From: Bacteroidota bacterium
GTDB taxonomy: Bacteria; Bacteroidota; Bacteroidia; B-17B0; Aurantibacillaceae
Direction of reading: 5' to 3'
Assembly (NCBI GenBank): GCA_030681615.1
Contig: JAUXSA010000095.1
Coordinates: 1 to 46,988, forward strand
DNA: 46,988 nt
Every line of letters starts with the position of its first letter. The first letter of the stretch is position 1. A program made the position numbers and the translations under genes. Of this stretch, positions 33,614 to 42,823 are shown piece after piece. The notes under the pieces were generated by a model. That model made no database searches. It was given only the letters and a program-made list of their open reading frames with translations, and had not been told where the DNA came from.

Positions 33614-33632
33614 CTTGTACTTTAGTTAACTC

Positions 33633-36239
33633 GTGGCCCTTCTTAAAAAAATACTTTTTGGTTTATTTGTTGTTTCGGCATTAGTGTTTGCCGTTTGGGC
33701 TTACTTTAATTTAAAGAATAGCAAAAAACCAACAGTAAAAGCACTTTCAGTTTTACCGGATAATTGTTTGGTGTATTTAAACACAAATGATTTTTTTGCA
33801 CTCAATAAAAAAATAAATTCTCAAAGTTTAATTGCCGATAAATTAAAACTGTTTGGCGATGTTAATTTATTTTGCAATACGCTTCATTCTTTTGACTCCC
33901 TTTTTACTGCAAATAGTTTATTAGAAGAAATGGTAAAAAAAGGCAGCATCCATTTTGCCTTATATGAAAATTTAAATTGGGTGGCTGCATTTAATATTAA
34001 GCGTCTTGGCAACCAGGAATTAATAACAAGCGAACTCGCCAAAATGTTGACTGCCCAGAAAGCAGAAAATAACACCTACACCTTTACATTAAATAAAAAA
34101 GACAAATTCTATTTCACATTAAACTCAGGAGTTGCCATTATTTCCAATAATCCAACAACAATTGATCTTGCTTTAAATAATACAACTGTAAAACTTGAGA
34201 AAAACAGCTCGTTCCTGGCTTTTAAAAATACTTTCGAAGAAAACAGCCTTCTTTCAATTTACCTCAACCACAAACTTTATGCAAAAAGTAAGGCTGCTAC
34301 AAAATTAAACTTAACACTTGCATGTAAAACAGGGTATTCATCCGGAAGCTTTAATATCGAACCTTCACAATTAACGCTTAACGGTTATTTAAAGCCCGAT
34401 ACTACTGAAATTATTTCTGCTTTTTACGATCAGGAACCACAAAGCCCGGATTTTTTAAATTTCCTGCCAAATAACACTTCTTCTTTTAAAGCTTATGGTT
34501 TTAGTTCCTTTGAGAACTTAAATACAACTGTAAATAAAAAAAGTGGTAATCCAAATAGTAAATTTTGGAAATTAGTAACCGATACTGCACTTTTTAACAT
34601 CGAAAAGGAGTTTTACCAAAACGCACAAAACTACCTGGTTAATTTTGAATCAAAGATCCCCGGAGAAAAATTCGCACTTCTTAAAATTGTAGATACAACA
34701 AAAGCTATAGAGCATTTAGGTTTTATGAGCGATTCATTGATCTCCGACGACTCAATTTTTATTTATAAGTTAAAAAGCAAAGGTATAAAACAACCTTTAA
34801 AACTATTTGACTCATTTTTAAAAGCCGTAACAAACTATGCAGCTCTTTATCAATCGCATTTAATTTTTTCGGAAAACAAAGAAGAATTGATCAGGTTAAT
34901 TGTCGATCTTAAAAATGAAACCACAGTAACCAAAAACGAAAGTTTTATAGTTTACAAAAATCAAAACCTTTCCGAAGATTTTAATTATTTAGTTTATAAC
35001 ATGCCAAATAAATATAAACGTGAGATCAGCAGTTTTTTTAATTTTGAATTGAAAGATCAAAAAAATCCTTTCGAGAACTTTAAACACTTTTCTTTCTCCC
35101 TTACCAATAACAAAAATAATTTTAAGTTTCGCTGGCAGCTAATGAACGAAGCCGAAATGGTAAATAAAGAGCAAAATGTACTATGGACACTTAACCTGGA
35201 CGCACCATCTACCATGCAAGCCAGTGGTTTTGTAAATCACATTACAAAAGAGAACGAATTGGCCATACAGGACGAAACAAAAATGTTCTACCTCATAAAT
35301 GCAAAAGGAACCATTCTTTGGCAGAAAAAATTGAATGAAAAAATAACATCAAAGATCTTTACCGTAGATATTTTTAAGAACAATAAATACCAGCTACTCT
35401 TTAGCTCTGAAAATTATTTGCATTTAATTGACCGCAACGGCAACTATGTTCAGGGGTATCCTGTTAAACTTCCTGCTGCCGCAAGTTCCGAACTTTCTGT
35501 TTTAGACTATGATAACGATAAAGATTACCGCTTGTTAATTGCTTGCAAAAATAATATGATCTATAACTATTCCATTTTTGGTGTAAAGGTGGACAAGTTT
35601 ACTGCTATTAAAACTGACGCCGAAGTTATGCTACCTGTTCAATATGCAAAGGTGGGCTTAAGCGATTATTTGATAACCGCTGATAAAGAAGGGAAGATCT
35701 ATACTTTTAGCCGCAAAGGTGAAGCGCGAATTGGCTTAAAGAATAAAACCATAGAAAATTGTTCGGCATTTTATGTAGATGCAACCAATAATATTAATTC
35801 AACCTATTTGATTTATATTGATGATAAAAATAACCTGATCAATAAAATTTCTTTCTCTGATAAAAAGGTGATCGAAAAATTGAGTAGCGACCTTGAGCCT
35901 GCTACCGTTAAATTTAGCAACGTAGATGATAACAAGGCAATGGATGTGATCATAACAAAACCTAATACCGTTTTAGCTTATAACTTAAACGGCAACCTGT
36001 TGTTTGAAAAAACAATTGAAAGTGAACTGAGTGAAACTAATTTTTATAGTGACGAGAGTCATTCGTTGTTTTTGTTATTTAGCAATACTAAACAGGAATT
36101 AATTTTATTAGACCAGCTAAAACAAAAATTAAAATCAATTCACGCAACCGCGCAACCTCTAATAAGCAATTTATTTAACAACAATAAAAAGTATTTAATT
36201 GTAACCGACGGCGAACGTTTAAATTGCGTAGCGCTTTAA
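33633..36239 (+). CDS. membrane-anchored DUF3352-like / beta-propeller protein
   Basis: An 868-residue protein with a single N-terminal membrane anchor (ILFGLFVVSALVFAVWAYF), so most of it probably lies in the periplasm. The first half (about 35-480), with VLPDNCLVYLNTNDFFALNKK and repeated amphipathic segments, resembles DUF3352. The second half (about 520-868) is a beta-propeller-like region of repeated LLINAKGTILWQKKL / LHLIDRNGNYVQGYPVKL / AYNLNGNLLFEK strands, as in PQQ-type repeats. The start is GTG at 33633; no ATG fits the anchor. Its stop overlaps the convergent purM stop (TTAA). The function is unknown. Confidence 0.75.
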   Translation: MALLKKILFGLFVVSALVFAVWAYFNLKNSKKPTVKALSVLPDNCLVYLNTNDFFALNKKINSQSLIADKLKLFGDVNLFCNTLHSFDSLFTANSLLEEMVKKGSIHFALYENLNWVAAFNIKRLGNQELITSELAKMLTAQKAENNTYTFTLNKKDKFYFTLNSGVAIISNNPTTIDLALNNTTVKLEKNSSFLAFKNTFEENSLLSIYLNHKLYAKSKAATKLNLTLACKTGYSSGSFNIEPSQLTLNGYLKPDTTEIISAFYDQEPQSPDFLNFLPNNTSSFKAYGFSSFENLNTTVNKKSGNPNSKFWKLVTDTALFNIEKEFYQNAQNYLVNFESKIPGEKFALLKIVDTTKAIEHLGFMSDSLISDDSIFIYKLKSKGIKQPLKLFDSFLKAVTNYAALYQSHLIFSENKEELIRLIVDLKNETTVTKNESFIVYKNQNLSEDFNYLVYNMPNKYKREISSFFNFELKDQKNPFENFKHFSFSLTNNKNNFKFRWQLMNEAEMVNKEQNVLWTLNLDAPSTMQASGFVNHITKENELAIQDETKMFYLINAKGTILWQKKLNEKITSKIFTVDIFKNNKYQLLFSSENYLHLIDRNGNYVQGYPVKLPAAASSELSVLDYDNDKDYRLLIACKNNMIYNYSIFGVKVDKFTAIKTDAEVMLPVQYAKVGLSDYLITADKEGKIYTFSRKGEARIGLKNKTIENCSAFYVDATNNINSTYLIYIDDKNNLINKISFSDKKVIEKLSSDLEPATVKFSNVDDNKAMDVIITKPNTVLAYNLNGNLLFEKTIESELSETNFYSDESHSLFLLFSNTKQELILLDQLKQKLKSIHATAQPLISNLFNNNKKYLIVTDGERLNCVAL

Positions 36240-37438
36240 TAAACAAAAGTGCCAAATTCAGTATTAAGGGTTACTTTTTTACTTTCCCCCTTCTCTACCC
36301 TGCCAATAATTTTTGCATCAACATTAAAGCTTTTACTTATTGCAATGATCTTTTCTGCAAATTGTGCATCAGCATAAATCTCCATGCGGTGGCCCATATT
36401 AAAGACCTTGTACATTTCCTTATAATCTGTATGACTTTGTTCATGTATCGTTTTAAATAATGGTGGCACATCAAATAAATTATCTTTTATTACGTGTAAA
36501 CCTTCATTTAAAAAATGCAATACCTTGGTTTGAGCGCCGCCACTGCAATGCACAAGTCCGTTAATATCCTTACCAAGTTCTGAAATAACTTTTTTAATAA
36601 CGGGCGCATAAGTTCTTGTGGCAGACAATACTAATTTTCCTGCATCAACTTTTTCTTTTATCTGCTTCCCATTAATATCGGTATAACTAACTTCAATTTT
36701 ATCAGTAAGATTCAATCCGCCGGTGTAAACAACACTTTCAGGTAAAGCAGCATCAAAACTCTCAGGGAATTTTTTTGCAAGATTTTTATTGAATACATCA
36801 TGCCTTGCGCTGGTAAGGCCATTACTTCCCATGCCTCCATTATATTCTGTTTCATAGGTAGCTTTGCCATAACTACACAAACCTATTACAACATTGCCGG
36901 CTTTTATAGCATCGTTAGAAATAACTTTGCTGCGTTCCATTCTACAAATAACAGTACTGTCAACAATTAATGTTCTAACCAAGTCACCCACATCCGCAGT
37001 TTCGCCACCGGTAGATGAAATAGAGATGCCGTTCTCCTGTAAATTCTTTAAAACTTCTTCAGTACCATTTATAATTGCCGAGATAACTTCGCCGGGGATC
37101 AAATTTTTATTTCTGCCAATAGTTGACGATAATAAAATATTATCGGTAGCTCCAACGCAAATAAGATCATCCAAATTCATGATCACAGCGTCTTGCGCAA
37201 TTCCCTTCCACACACCAAGATCGCCGGTCTCTTTCCAATACATATAGGCCAGCGCTGATTTAGTTCCAGCTCCATCAGCATGCATCACCAAACAATGGTC
37301 TTTGCTGCCACTTAAATTATCGGGTACTATCTTGCAAAATGCTTTTGGGAACAAACCCTTGTCTAATTTGGCAATTGCGGCATGCACATCTTCTTTAGAA
37401 GCCGAAACACCACGAAGATTATATTTATTATCACTCAT
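36236..37438 (-). CDS. purM: phosphoribosylformylglycinamidine cyclo-ligase (AIR synthase), Bacteroidota type
   Basis: The PurM enzyme closes formylglycinamidine ribonucleotide to aminoimidazole ribonucleotide with ATP in purine synthesis. Visible are the ADGAGTKSALAYMYWKETGDL substrate loop, NLDDLICVGA, STGGETADVGDLVRTLIVDSTV and YNGGMGSNGLTSARHDVF. These agree with the PurM family in its roughly 390-residue Bacteroidota form. I placed the start at ATG 37438 (MSDNKYNLRGVSASKEDVHAA, 400 residues); the open frame upstream to 37627 runs into the divergent mqnA and is not coding. Confidence 0.9.
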   Translation of the reverse strand: MSDNKYNLRGVSASKEDVHAAIAKLDKGLFPKAFCKIVPDNLSGSKDHCLVMHADGAGTKSALAYMYWKETGDLGVWKGIAQDAVIMNLDDLICVGATDNILLSSTIGRNKNLIPGEVISAIINGTEEVLKNLQENGISISSTGGETADVGDLVRTLIVDSTVICRMERSKVISNDAIKAGNVVIGLCSYGKATYETEYNGGMGSNGLTSARHDVFNKNLAKKFPESFDAALPESVVYTGGLNLTDKIEVSYTDINGKQIKEKVDAGKLVLSATRTYAPVIKKVISELGKDINGLVHCSGGAQTKVLHFLNEGLHVIKDNLFDVPPLFKTIHEQSHTDYKEMYKVFNMGHRMEIYADAQFAEKIIAISKSFNVDAKIIGRVEKGESKKVTLNTEFGTFVY

Positions 37439-37447
37439 AACAGACCT

Positions 37448-37455
37448 CAAAGATA
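37448..37455 (-). promoter_or_regulatory. candidate -7 box for purM
   Basis: The minus strand reads TATCTTTG (TAnnTTTG) ten bases before the purM ATG. This would give a very short leader. No matching -33 TTTG is evident. Confidence 0.35.
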
Positions 37456-37459
37456 AATA

Positions 37460-37488
37460 TTTGAATTTATATATATTGTTTATTTTTG
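37460..37488 (+). promoter_or_regulatory. candidate promoter of mqnA
   Basis: TTTG (37460-37463), a 17-base spacer and TATTTTTG (37481-37488) resemble the Bacteroidota -33/-7 pair, with the spacer two to three bases shorter than usual. The mqnA ATG follows 20 bases later. Confidence 0.45.
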
Positions 37489-37507
37489 CACAGTCGCATA
37501 CTGCTCT

Positions 37508-38254
37508 ATGATCAAAATATCTATTGTTAATTATACCAATACGTTGCCCTTTAAATGGGCGCTGAAGCGTAGTGCGCTTATTGGAAAGATAGTGCTGCAT
37601 GAGGATATTCCCAGTATTTGTGCCCAAAAACTAAAATTTAAACAGGTAGACCTGGCTTTGGTGCCTGTAGCGCTTTTAGCAGAATTAGATACTTATTTTA
37701 TTGAGACCGATTTTTGCATTGGCGCTAATGGAAAGGTAGATAGTGTAAAATTATACAGCCAGGTGCCTTTGAATGAAATTAAGACAGTAATGTTAGATTA
37801 TCAGTCAAAATCATCTATTACATTAACAAAAGTGTTGTTTAAATTTTTTTGGAAAGAAAAGGTTGATTATTTTGATGCTAAACCTGGTTTTGAAAATGAG
37901 ATAAAAGATACAAATGCCGCTGTTGTAATTGGCGACAGAACTTTTAATCTGAACGGCAACTATAAATACGAATATGATCTTGCAGAGGAGTGGAAAAAAT
38001 TTACAGGCTTAGCTTTTGTTTTTGCAGCATGGGTAAGCACCGAAAAATTACCAACAGAATTTATACAGGAATTTAATTCTGTTTTAAAATTCGGTATTGA
38101 TAATATTATTGAAGCGATAGATGAGGAAAGCAACGTAAAAGATCTTTCAAAAATTCAAACTATAGAATACTTAACAAAACGCATTGACTATAATTTAGAT
38201 CAAGAGAAAAGAAAAGCGCTGGAATTATTCTTAAGTTATATTAAACAGCTTTAA
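37508..38254 (+). CDS. mqnA: chorismate dehydratase MqnA (futalosine menaquinone pathway)
   Basis: A 248-residue protein of the MqnA/MqnD periplasmic-binding-like fold. It has KISIVNYTNTLPFKWAL at the N-terminus, VDLALVPVALL, YSQVPLNEIKTVMLDYQSKSSITLTKVLF and AAVVIGDRTF, which fit MqnA better than MqnD. MqnA removes water from chorismate to give 3-enolpyruvylbenzoate, the entry step of the futalosine route to menaquinone. It is divergent from purM, and its 3' end overlaps the convergent lipid kinase gene by 14 bases. Other mqn genes are not in the window. Confidence 0.88.
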   Translation: MIKISIVNYTNTLPFKWALKRSALIGKIVLHEDIPSICAQKLKFKQVDLALVPVALLAELDTYFIETDFCIGANGKVDSVKLYSQVPLNEIKTVMLDYQSKSSITLTKVLFKFFWKEKVDYFDAKPGFENEIKDTNAAVVIGDRTFNLNGNYKYEYDLAEEWKKFTGLAFVFAAWVSTEKLPTEFIQEFNSVLKFGIDNIIEAIDEESNVKDLSKIQTIEYLTKRIDYNLDQEKRKALELFLSYIKQL

Positions 38255-39131
38255 ACTTATTGCCAATTATTACATTAAGTGAGTTGGGTTTGTTTTCAAA
38301 AACAACTTCTTTACTTTCCATTTCGGGCTCGCCATCAAAGTGTATCGAATCTTCTTTCTCTCTTGTAATAGTAATTTTATTTGTAGAGAAAGTTTCAATA
38401 TAACTACTTAAATGAGCTTTGCGTTTTAAAACTTTGGTTAAAAGTGCCGGAGCAACAAAACCATTAAATGGACTTACAATGGCTACGTGAAATAAACCAT
38501 CCTGCATACTGGCTTGTGGTGCAATGTAAAAATCATTGCCATACTGCCCGGCGTTAGCCACCGTTATTAAAAATGCTTTTCGTTTTATTGTTTGTCCATT
38601 ATAGGTTAACGTATAATCTTTTGCGCGGTATTTAAATATTTCTCTTAAGGTAATTTTTACATAACTCTGCAAACCACGTTTAGTAGAGGTAGCAAATAAA
38701 TTGCCTATATGTGCGTCAAAACCTATGCCACTTGTACAAAAGAATGGAATACCATTTACTGTTCCATGATCAATTCGTATTTTGTTGCCCTTTGCAATTT
38801 GCCTTATCGCTTCTTCTACTTCCATTGATAATCCCAGGCTCCTTGCTAATCCATTACCAGAACCAGCAGGAACTATCCCCAAAGTAATATTTGTACCGAC
38901 TATACTTTTTGCTACCGCATTCACCGTTCCATCGCCACCTACTGCAATTGCATCGGTATAATCCTGCGAATGTAAAATATCCAACACTTCCTTAAAATGA
39001 TCCCGGTCTTTCCAGATCACGATCTGATAATAAATGTTTTGAGGGAATTCTTTTTTAATGGTATCGATCAACCTCCCTGAAATTTTTTTGCCCGCGTTTG
39101 GGTTAACAATGAATAATAACTTGCGCGGCAT
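38241..39131 (-). CDS. YegS/DagK-type lipid kinase
   Basis: A diacylglycerol-kinase catalytic domain: LLFIVNPNAGKK near the N-terminus, the nucleotide-binding AIAVGGDGTVNAVA, and GIVPAGSGNGLARSLGL. The C-terminal beta-sandwich has IRIDHGTVNGIPFFCTSGIGFDAHIG and SIHFDGEPEM. It would phosphorylate diacylglycerol or a related lipid at the inner membrane. I chose ATG 39131 (296 residues), one base after the preceding stop; the longer form from 39173 adds 14 unconserved-looking residues and overlaps the glycosyltransferase gene by 41 bases. It is the last gene of a three-gene operon. Confidence 0.9.
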   Translation of the reverse strand: MPRKLLFIVNPNAGKKISGRLIDTIKKEFPQNIYYQIVIWKDRDHFKEVLDILHSQDYTDAIAVGGDGTVNAVAKSIVGTNITLGIVPAGSGNGLARSLGLSMEVEEAIRQIAKGNKIRIDHGTVNGIPFFCTSGIGFDAHIGNLFATSTKRGLQSYVKITLREIFKYRAKDYTLTYNGQTIKRKAFLITVANAGQYGNDFYIAPQASMQDGLFHVAIVSPFNGFVAPALLTKVLKRKAHLSSYIETFSTNKITITREKEDSIHFDGEPEMESKEVVFENKPNSLNVIIGNKFKAV

Positions 39132-39132
39132 T

Positions 39133-40233
39133 TCAGATGCTGATGATTTCGTTATAAATTCTGTGTTTTGCATTTGCTATCCAATTTTTAAACCAGGGAT
39201 TTGACCCGTCAAATGTAGTAGAAAAATTGGCAAGTTTTGTTAAGTCGAATTTATCAGAAAAAATTCCTGCTCCGGCCTTATATGCATCCCGCGAATTGCA
39301 AAATTGTTCGTAATGACCGTGAATTGGCACCATTAAAACCGGTTTACCCAGGTACATAGCTTCACAAACACTTTCAAAACCGGCACTGCTGGCTAGGCCG
39401 CGTGCTTTACTCATCATTTCTAAAAACAATGTATCATTTATGGCGTGTACAAATAATTTATCACGGTTAAACTGGTAAGCTGTATGAATTTTATCAGGCT
39501 GATCGGTAAAACAATGGATCTCGGTACCAGGATTTGCTTTATGCCATTCTAAGATCTCTTCAAAATAACCATTGTTAACCAAATACACCAAATAAAAGTC
39601 GTTGTGTTTGGTTTCCAATTCAAAGATCTCTTTTCGTAATAATGGTGGCACAACAACAACATCTTCATTATTAGTATGAATTTTATAAAATGATAAGGCC
39701 AGGTTTTTGGAAGAACCGGTAGCGGTGAGTTTAGTAAAATATTTTATAGCCGCTTTATCCAACCAACGGCCTTCAGGGAATTCAAAATCAGGATGGAAAT
39801 AAATATATTGATGGGCCACGCAGATCATTTTTGCTTTTGGTTTATAAAAGCGATAATACAAACCAATTAAAAGATCAAAAAAATTGATGACCACATCTGG
39901 CTCATGCTCTTTCATTAAAGCATCTATCGTTCTTAAACTTCTTCGGAATGTTTTAATTTTTGTAAAATTATGTACTACGGATTTACCAACATTAATGCTC
40001 TTGTTCTGTTTATCAGTTACAAAATTTGGACTTTGCAATTGAATTATTGGCGCCTTAACTTTTTCAAAGAAAAATTTAGGAATGTCTCTTTTTCCACTTG
40101 AGCCAAGCAGCACGGCACAAACCGTATGCCCTTGTTCTATTAGCATATCGTATATCGTCATGGCTTGCGTCATGTGTCCACGGCCCTCGCCCTGAACAGC
40201 TAAAATGTACTTTTTAGGAGTGTTGTGCATCAT
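39133..40233 (-). CDS. GT-B glycosyltransferase (MurG/MGT-like)
   Basis: A 366-residue GT-B fold protein. The N-terminal domain begins with KKYILAVQGEGRGHMTQAMTIYDMLIEQGHTV, where the GEGRGHM loop matches the G-x-G-x-G-H-x-x donor and acceptor loop of MurG/UGT-like enzymes. The C-terminal domain has ASSAGFESVCEAMYLGKPVLMVPIHGHYEQFCNS, the UDP-sugar-binding signature. It likely transfers a sugar from a nucleotide donor to a lipid. It overlaps the phosphoesterase gene by 20 bases and is immediately followed by the lipid kinase. Confidence 0.85.
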   Translation of the reverse strand: MMHNTPKKYILAVQGEGRGHMTQAMTIYDMLIEQGHTVCAVLLGSSGKRDIPKFFFEKVKAPIIQLQSPNFVTDKQNKSINVGKSVVHNFTKIKTFRRSLRTIDALMKEHEPDVVINFFDLLIGLYYRFYKPKAKMICVAHQYIYFHPDFEFPEGRWLDKAAIKYFTKLTATGSSKNLALSFYKIHTNNEDVVVVPPLLRKEIFELETKHNDFYLVYLVNNGYFEEILEWHKANPGTEIHCFTDQPDKIHTAYQFNRDKLFVHAINDTLFLEMMSKARGLASSAGFESVCEAMYLGKPVLMVPIHGHYEQFCNSRDAYKAGAGIFSDKFDLTKLANFSTTFDGSNPWFKNWIANAKHRIYNEIISI

Positions 40234-41050
40234 TATTTATAGTTACGCCATGTGGCAAAATTTCTTTAATAGCTTCTGATCTGCTTTTTTTAACCTTTGG
40301 AACAAGTTGTGATAACCAATCCTGGTAATAAATAATTTTCCAATTACCCTCGTTATCTTCTACCAACGCCGTTAAACTTTCAACCCAATCGCCCGAGTTC
40401 AAATATTCGATGCCATTAATAGTTTTTATTGCGGGTTGATGAATATGCCCACAAATAACTCCATGACACCTTCGTGATCTAGCCACGTTTGCTAATTCAT
40501 TTTCAAAATCAGAGATAAATGAAACAGCCGATTTTACCTTTGCTTTTACAACCTGCGATAGAGAATAATACGGCAGGCCTCTTTTTTCTCTGTAGGTGTT
40601 GTAATGACGGTTTAACCATAATAAAAAAGTATAACCAACGTCTCCTAATTTCGCTATCCACTTTAGTTTTGTGGTTATATTATCAAACAGGTCGCCATGA
40701 GTAACAAAATATTTTTTTTCCACCCCATGATGGATATAATATTTACGGATGGAAAAATTTCCAACTCGTAAAGGCATAATTTGTTCTAAAAAATCGTCAT
40801 GGTTGCCACGCAGGTAAATTATCTTACATTTCTTTTTACCCGTAAGACTAATTATGTGTTTAAAAAAATTGCTGTGTTGTTTTGTCCATTTACCCGATCT
40901 TCTTAGTTGCCAGCCATCAACAATGTCGCCGTTTAAAATAAGTGTTTCGCATTTGTGATGTTTTAAAAAGTTCACCACTTCTTTTGCCTTACTTGCTTTT
41001 ATCCCTAAATGTATATCGGATAGAACAATGGTCTTGTAGAATGTCTTCAT
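40214..41050 (-). CDS. LpxH-like metallophosphoesterase
   Basis: A 278-residue calcineurin-like phosphoesterase with all metal-binding motifs: DIHLG, GDIVDGW, RGNHDD, THGDLFD and GHIHQP. The insert of roughly 60 residues (TTKLKWIAKLGDVGYTFLLWLNRHYN...) is typical of the LpxH/UDP-2,3-diacylglucosamine pyrophosphatase-like group. The true substrate is open: it could be LpxH itself or a paralogue acting on another lipid-linked pyrophosphate. It heads an overlapping operon with a glycosyltransferase and a lipid kinase, which points to glycolipid or phospholipid synthesis. Confidence 0.88.
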   Translation of the reverse strand: MKTFYKTIVLSDIHLGIKASKAKEVVNFLKHHKCETLILNGDIVDGWQLRRSGKWTKQHSNFFKHIISLTGKKKCKIIYLRGNHDDFLEQIMPLRVGNFSIRKYYIHHGVEKKYFVTHGDLFDNITTKLKWIAKLGDVGYTFLLWLNRHYNTYREKRGLPYYSLSQVVKAKVKSAVSFISDFENELANVARSRRCHGVICGHIHQPAIKTINGIEYLNSGDWVESLTALVEDNEGNWKIIYYQDWLSQLVPKVKKSRSEAIKEILPHGVTINNDAQHS

Positions 41051-41198
41051 TAAAAGAGTTTTACAAATTTGATCTTCTTATATTACTTTAGTGTTGTTTA
41101 CAGATTATTAAAAAATCACTCCGGTGTTAAGCCTTTCACCGAGGGAAGATTAAAACTGTTCACAATTTATTTACAAATCGTGTTAATACAGGTTAAGA

Positions 41199-41232
41199 TT
41201 TGCATAGGCTCGACAAATAATAATTATATTTA
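41199..41232 (+). promoter_or_regulatory. candidate promoter of the ALDH7 gene
   Basis: TTTG (41199-41202), a 22-base spacer and TATATTTA (41225-41232) are near the Bacteroidota consensus. The ATG is 18 bases downstream. The rest of the 200-base gap has one weak hairpin (CGGTG/CACCG, 41122-41141). Confidence 0.35.
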
Positions 41233-41250
41233 GCGCTTTAAAATAATTCT

Positions 41251-42777
41251 ATGCAAAACACATTAAAGGCCTTAGGCATAAAAGAGATAAACGACGGTTG
41301 TTCAACTGGTAAAAATTGGTTCGCTAATGGCGATATCCTCGAATCTTTTAGTCCGGTTGACGGAAAATTAATTGGTAAAGTAAAAACAGCCAACAAGGCA
41401 GATTATCAAAAAGCGGTTTCAGCAGCTTCTGACGCATTTAAATACTGGAGAAATATTCCTGCACCAAAACGTGGAGAATACGTGCGTCAGTTTGGTGATA
41501 AATTACGCGCCAAAAAAACAGAACTTGGTAAATTGGTTTCTTATGAAATGGGAAAATCTTTCCAGGAAGGGTTGGGCGAAGTACAGGAGATGATAGACAT
41601 TTGTGATTTTGCCGTTGGTCTGTCACGCCAGTTATACGGTTTACAATTACATAGCGAACGCCCTAACCACCGTATGATGGAACAATGGCATCCGTTGGGA
41701 ATAGTTGGAATAATTAGCGCTTTTAATTTTCCTGTTGCTGTTTGGGCATGGAACACAACTTTAGCTTGGATCTGCGGTGATGTTTGTATCTGGAAACCAT
41801 CGGAAAAAACACCTTTATGTTCTATTGCCTGCCAGCATATTTGGAATGAAGTAGCAAAAGAAAATAATTTACCTGAAGGAATTTCGTGCCTGATAAATGG
41901 CGATTATAGAATTGGTGAGTACTTAACGGAGGATACACACGTAGCATTGATCTCGGCAACAGGATCTACACGTATGGGAAAAATTGTTGGCGCAAAAGTG
42001 GCGGAACGTTTTGGAAAAAGCATTTTAGAGTTAGGTGGTAATAATGCTATTATTATTACCGAAAATGCAGACCTTGACACAACCCTTGTTGGCGCTGTGT
42101 TTGGAGCGGTTGGAACAGCGGGTCAACGTTGTACTTCAACAAGAAGATTAATTATTCACGAAAATATTTATCAAAAAGTAAAAGATAGTTTAGTAAAAGC
42201 TTATTCGCAATTAAAGATAGGCGATCCTTTGGATGAAAAAAATCATGTTGGTCCGTTAATTGATAAAGATGCAGTGAAAGGCTACATGAATGCGTTAGAA
42301 CATGTAATTACCGAAGGCGGAAAAATTATTGTGCCCGGTGGTGTTTTAGAAGGTAAAGGCTATGAAAGCGGTTGTTATGTAAAACCGGCCATTGCAGAAG
42401 CCAAAAACGAAATGGCCATTGTGCAACACGAAACTTTTGCACCCATTTTATATTTAATGAAATACAAAACTTTAGATGAAGCAATTGCCATACAAAATGG
42501 TGTGCCCCAAGGTTTATCAAGTGCTATTATGACCTTAAATATGCGTGAAGCTGAATTATTTTTAAGCGCTTCGGGAAGCGATTGCGGAATTGCTAACGTA
42601 AATATTGGTACCAGTGGTGCTGAAATTGGTGGCGCTTTCGGAGGCGAAAAAGAAACAGGTGGCGGTCGCGAAAGCGGATCGGATGCCTGGAAAGCTTATA
42701 TGCGCAGGCAAACAAATACTATTAACTGGGGTAACACCTTACCTTTAGCGCAAGGCATCAAATTTGATCTGGGGTAA
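41251..42777 (+). CDS. ALDH7-family aldehyde dehydrogenase (aminoadipic semialdehyde / piperideine-6-carboxylate type)
   Basis: A 508-residue NAD-dependent aldehyde dehydrogenase. It contains [43 protein letters not shown], the catalytic-Glu motif [10 protein letters not shown] and the catalytic Cys in [13 protein letters not shown]. The [42 protein letters not shown] ending is characteristic of the ALDH7 (antiquitin) group, which oxidises 2-aminoadipate semialdehyde in lysine breakdown. That substrate is inferred from the subfamily; no other lysine-degradation gene is nearby. It is a single gene. Confidence 0.88.
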   Translation: MQNTLKALGIKEINDGCSTGKNWFANGDILESFSPVDGKLIGKVKTANKADYQKAVSAASDAFKYWRNIPAPKRGEYVRQFGDKLRAKKTELGKLVSYEMGKSFQEGLGEVQEMIDICDFAVGLSRQLYGLQLHSERPNHRMMEQWHPLGIVGIISAFNFPVAVWAWNTTLAWICGDVCIWKPSEKTPLCSIACQHIWNEVAKENNLPEGISCLINGDYRIGEYLTEDTHVALISATGSTRMGKIVGAKVAERFGKSILELGGNNAIIITENADLDTTLVGAVFGAVGTAGQRCTSTRRLIIHENIYQKVKDSLVKAYSQLKIGDPLDEKNHVGPLIDKDAVKGYMNALEHVITEGGKIIVPGGVLEGKGYESGCYVKPAIAEAKNEMAIVQHETFAPILYLMKYKTLDEAIAIQNGVPQGLSSAIMTLNMREAELFLSASGSDCGIANVNIGTSGAEIGGAFGGEKETGGGRESGSDAWKAYMRRQTNTINWGNTLPLAQGIKFDLG

Positions 42778-42780
42778 TGC

Positions 42781-42818
42781 TTCAACGGGCTCAGCATCCG
42801 GGTATTGAGCTTGTCGAA
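42781..42818. repeat. TTCGACAAGCTCA-type inverted repeat between convergent genes
   Basis: TTCAACGGGCTCA (42781-42793) pairs with TGAGCTTGTCGAA (42806-42818) at 12 of 13 positions, with two G-U pairs, around a 12-base loop. It sits directly after the ALDH7 stop and just before the convergent GNAT gene stop. The right arm matches a TTCGACAAGCTCA repeat that I recall as widely dispersed in bacterial genomes. It may also end transcription, though there is no T run. Confidence 0.6.
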
Positions 42819-42823
42819 AATGA

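Noticed and set aside
37439-37627. 63-codon upstream extension of the purM frame
   Set aside because: It lies over the divergent mqnA start and its promoter, and does not resemble the PurM N-terminus, which begins with MSDNKYNLRGVSASKEDV.
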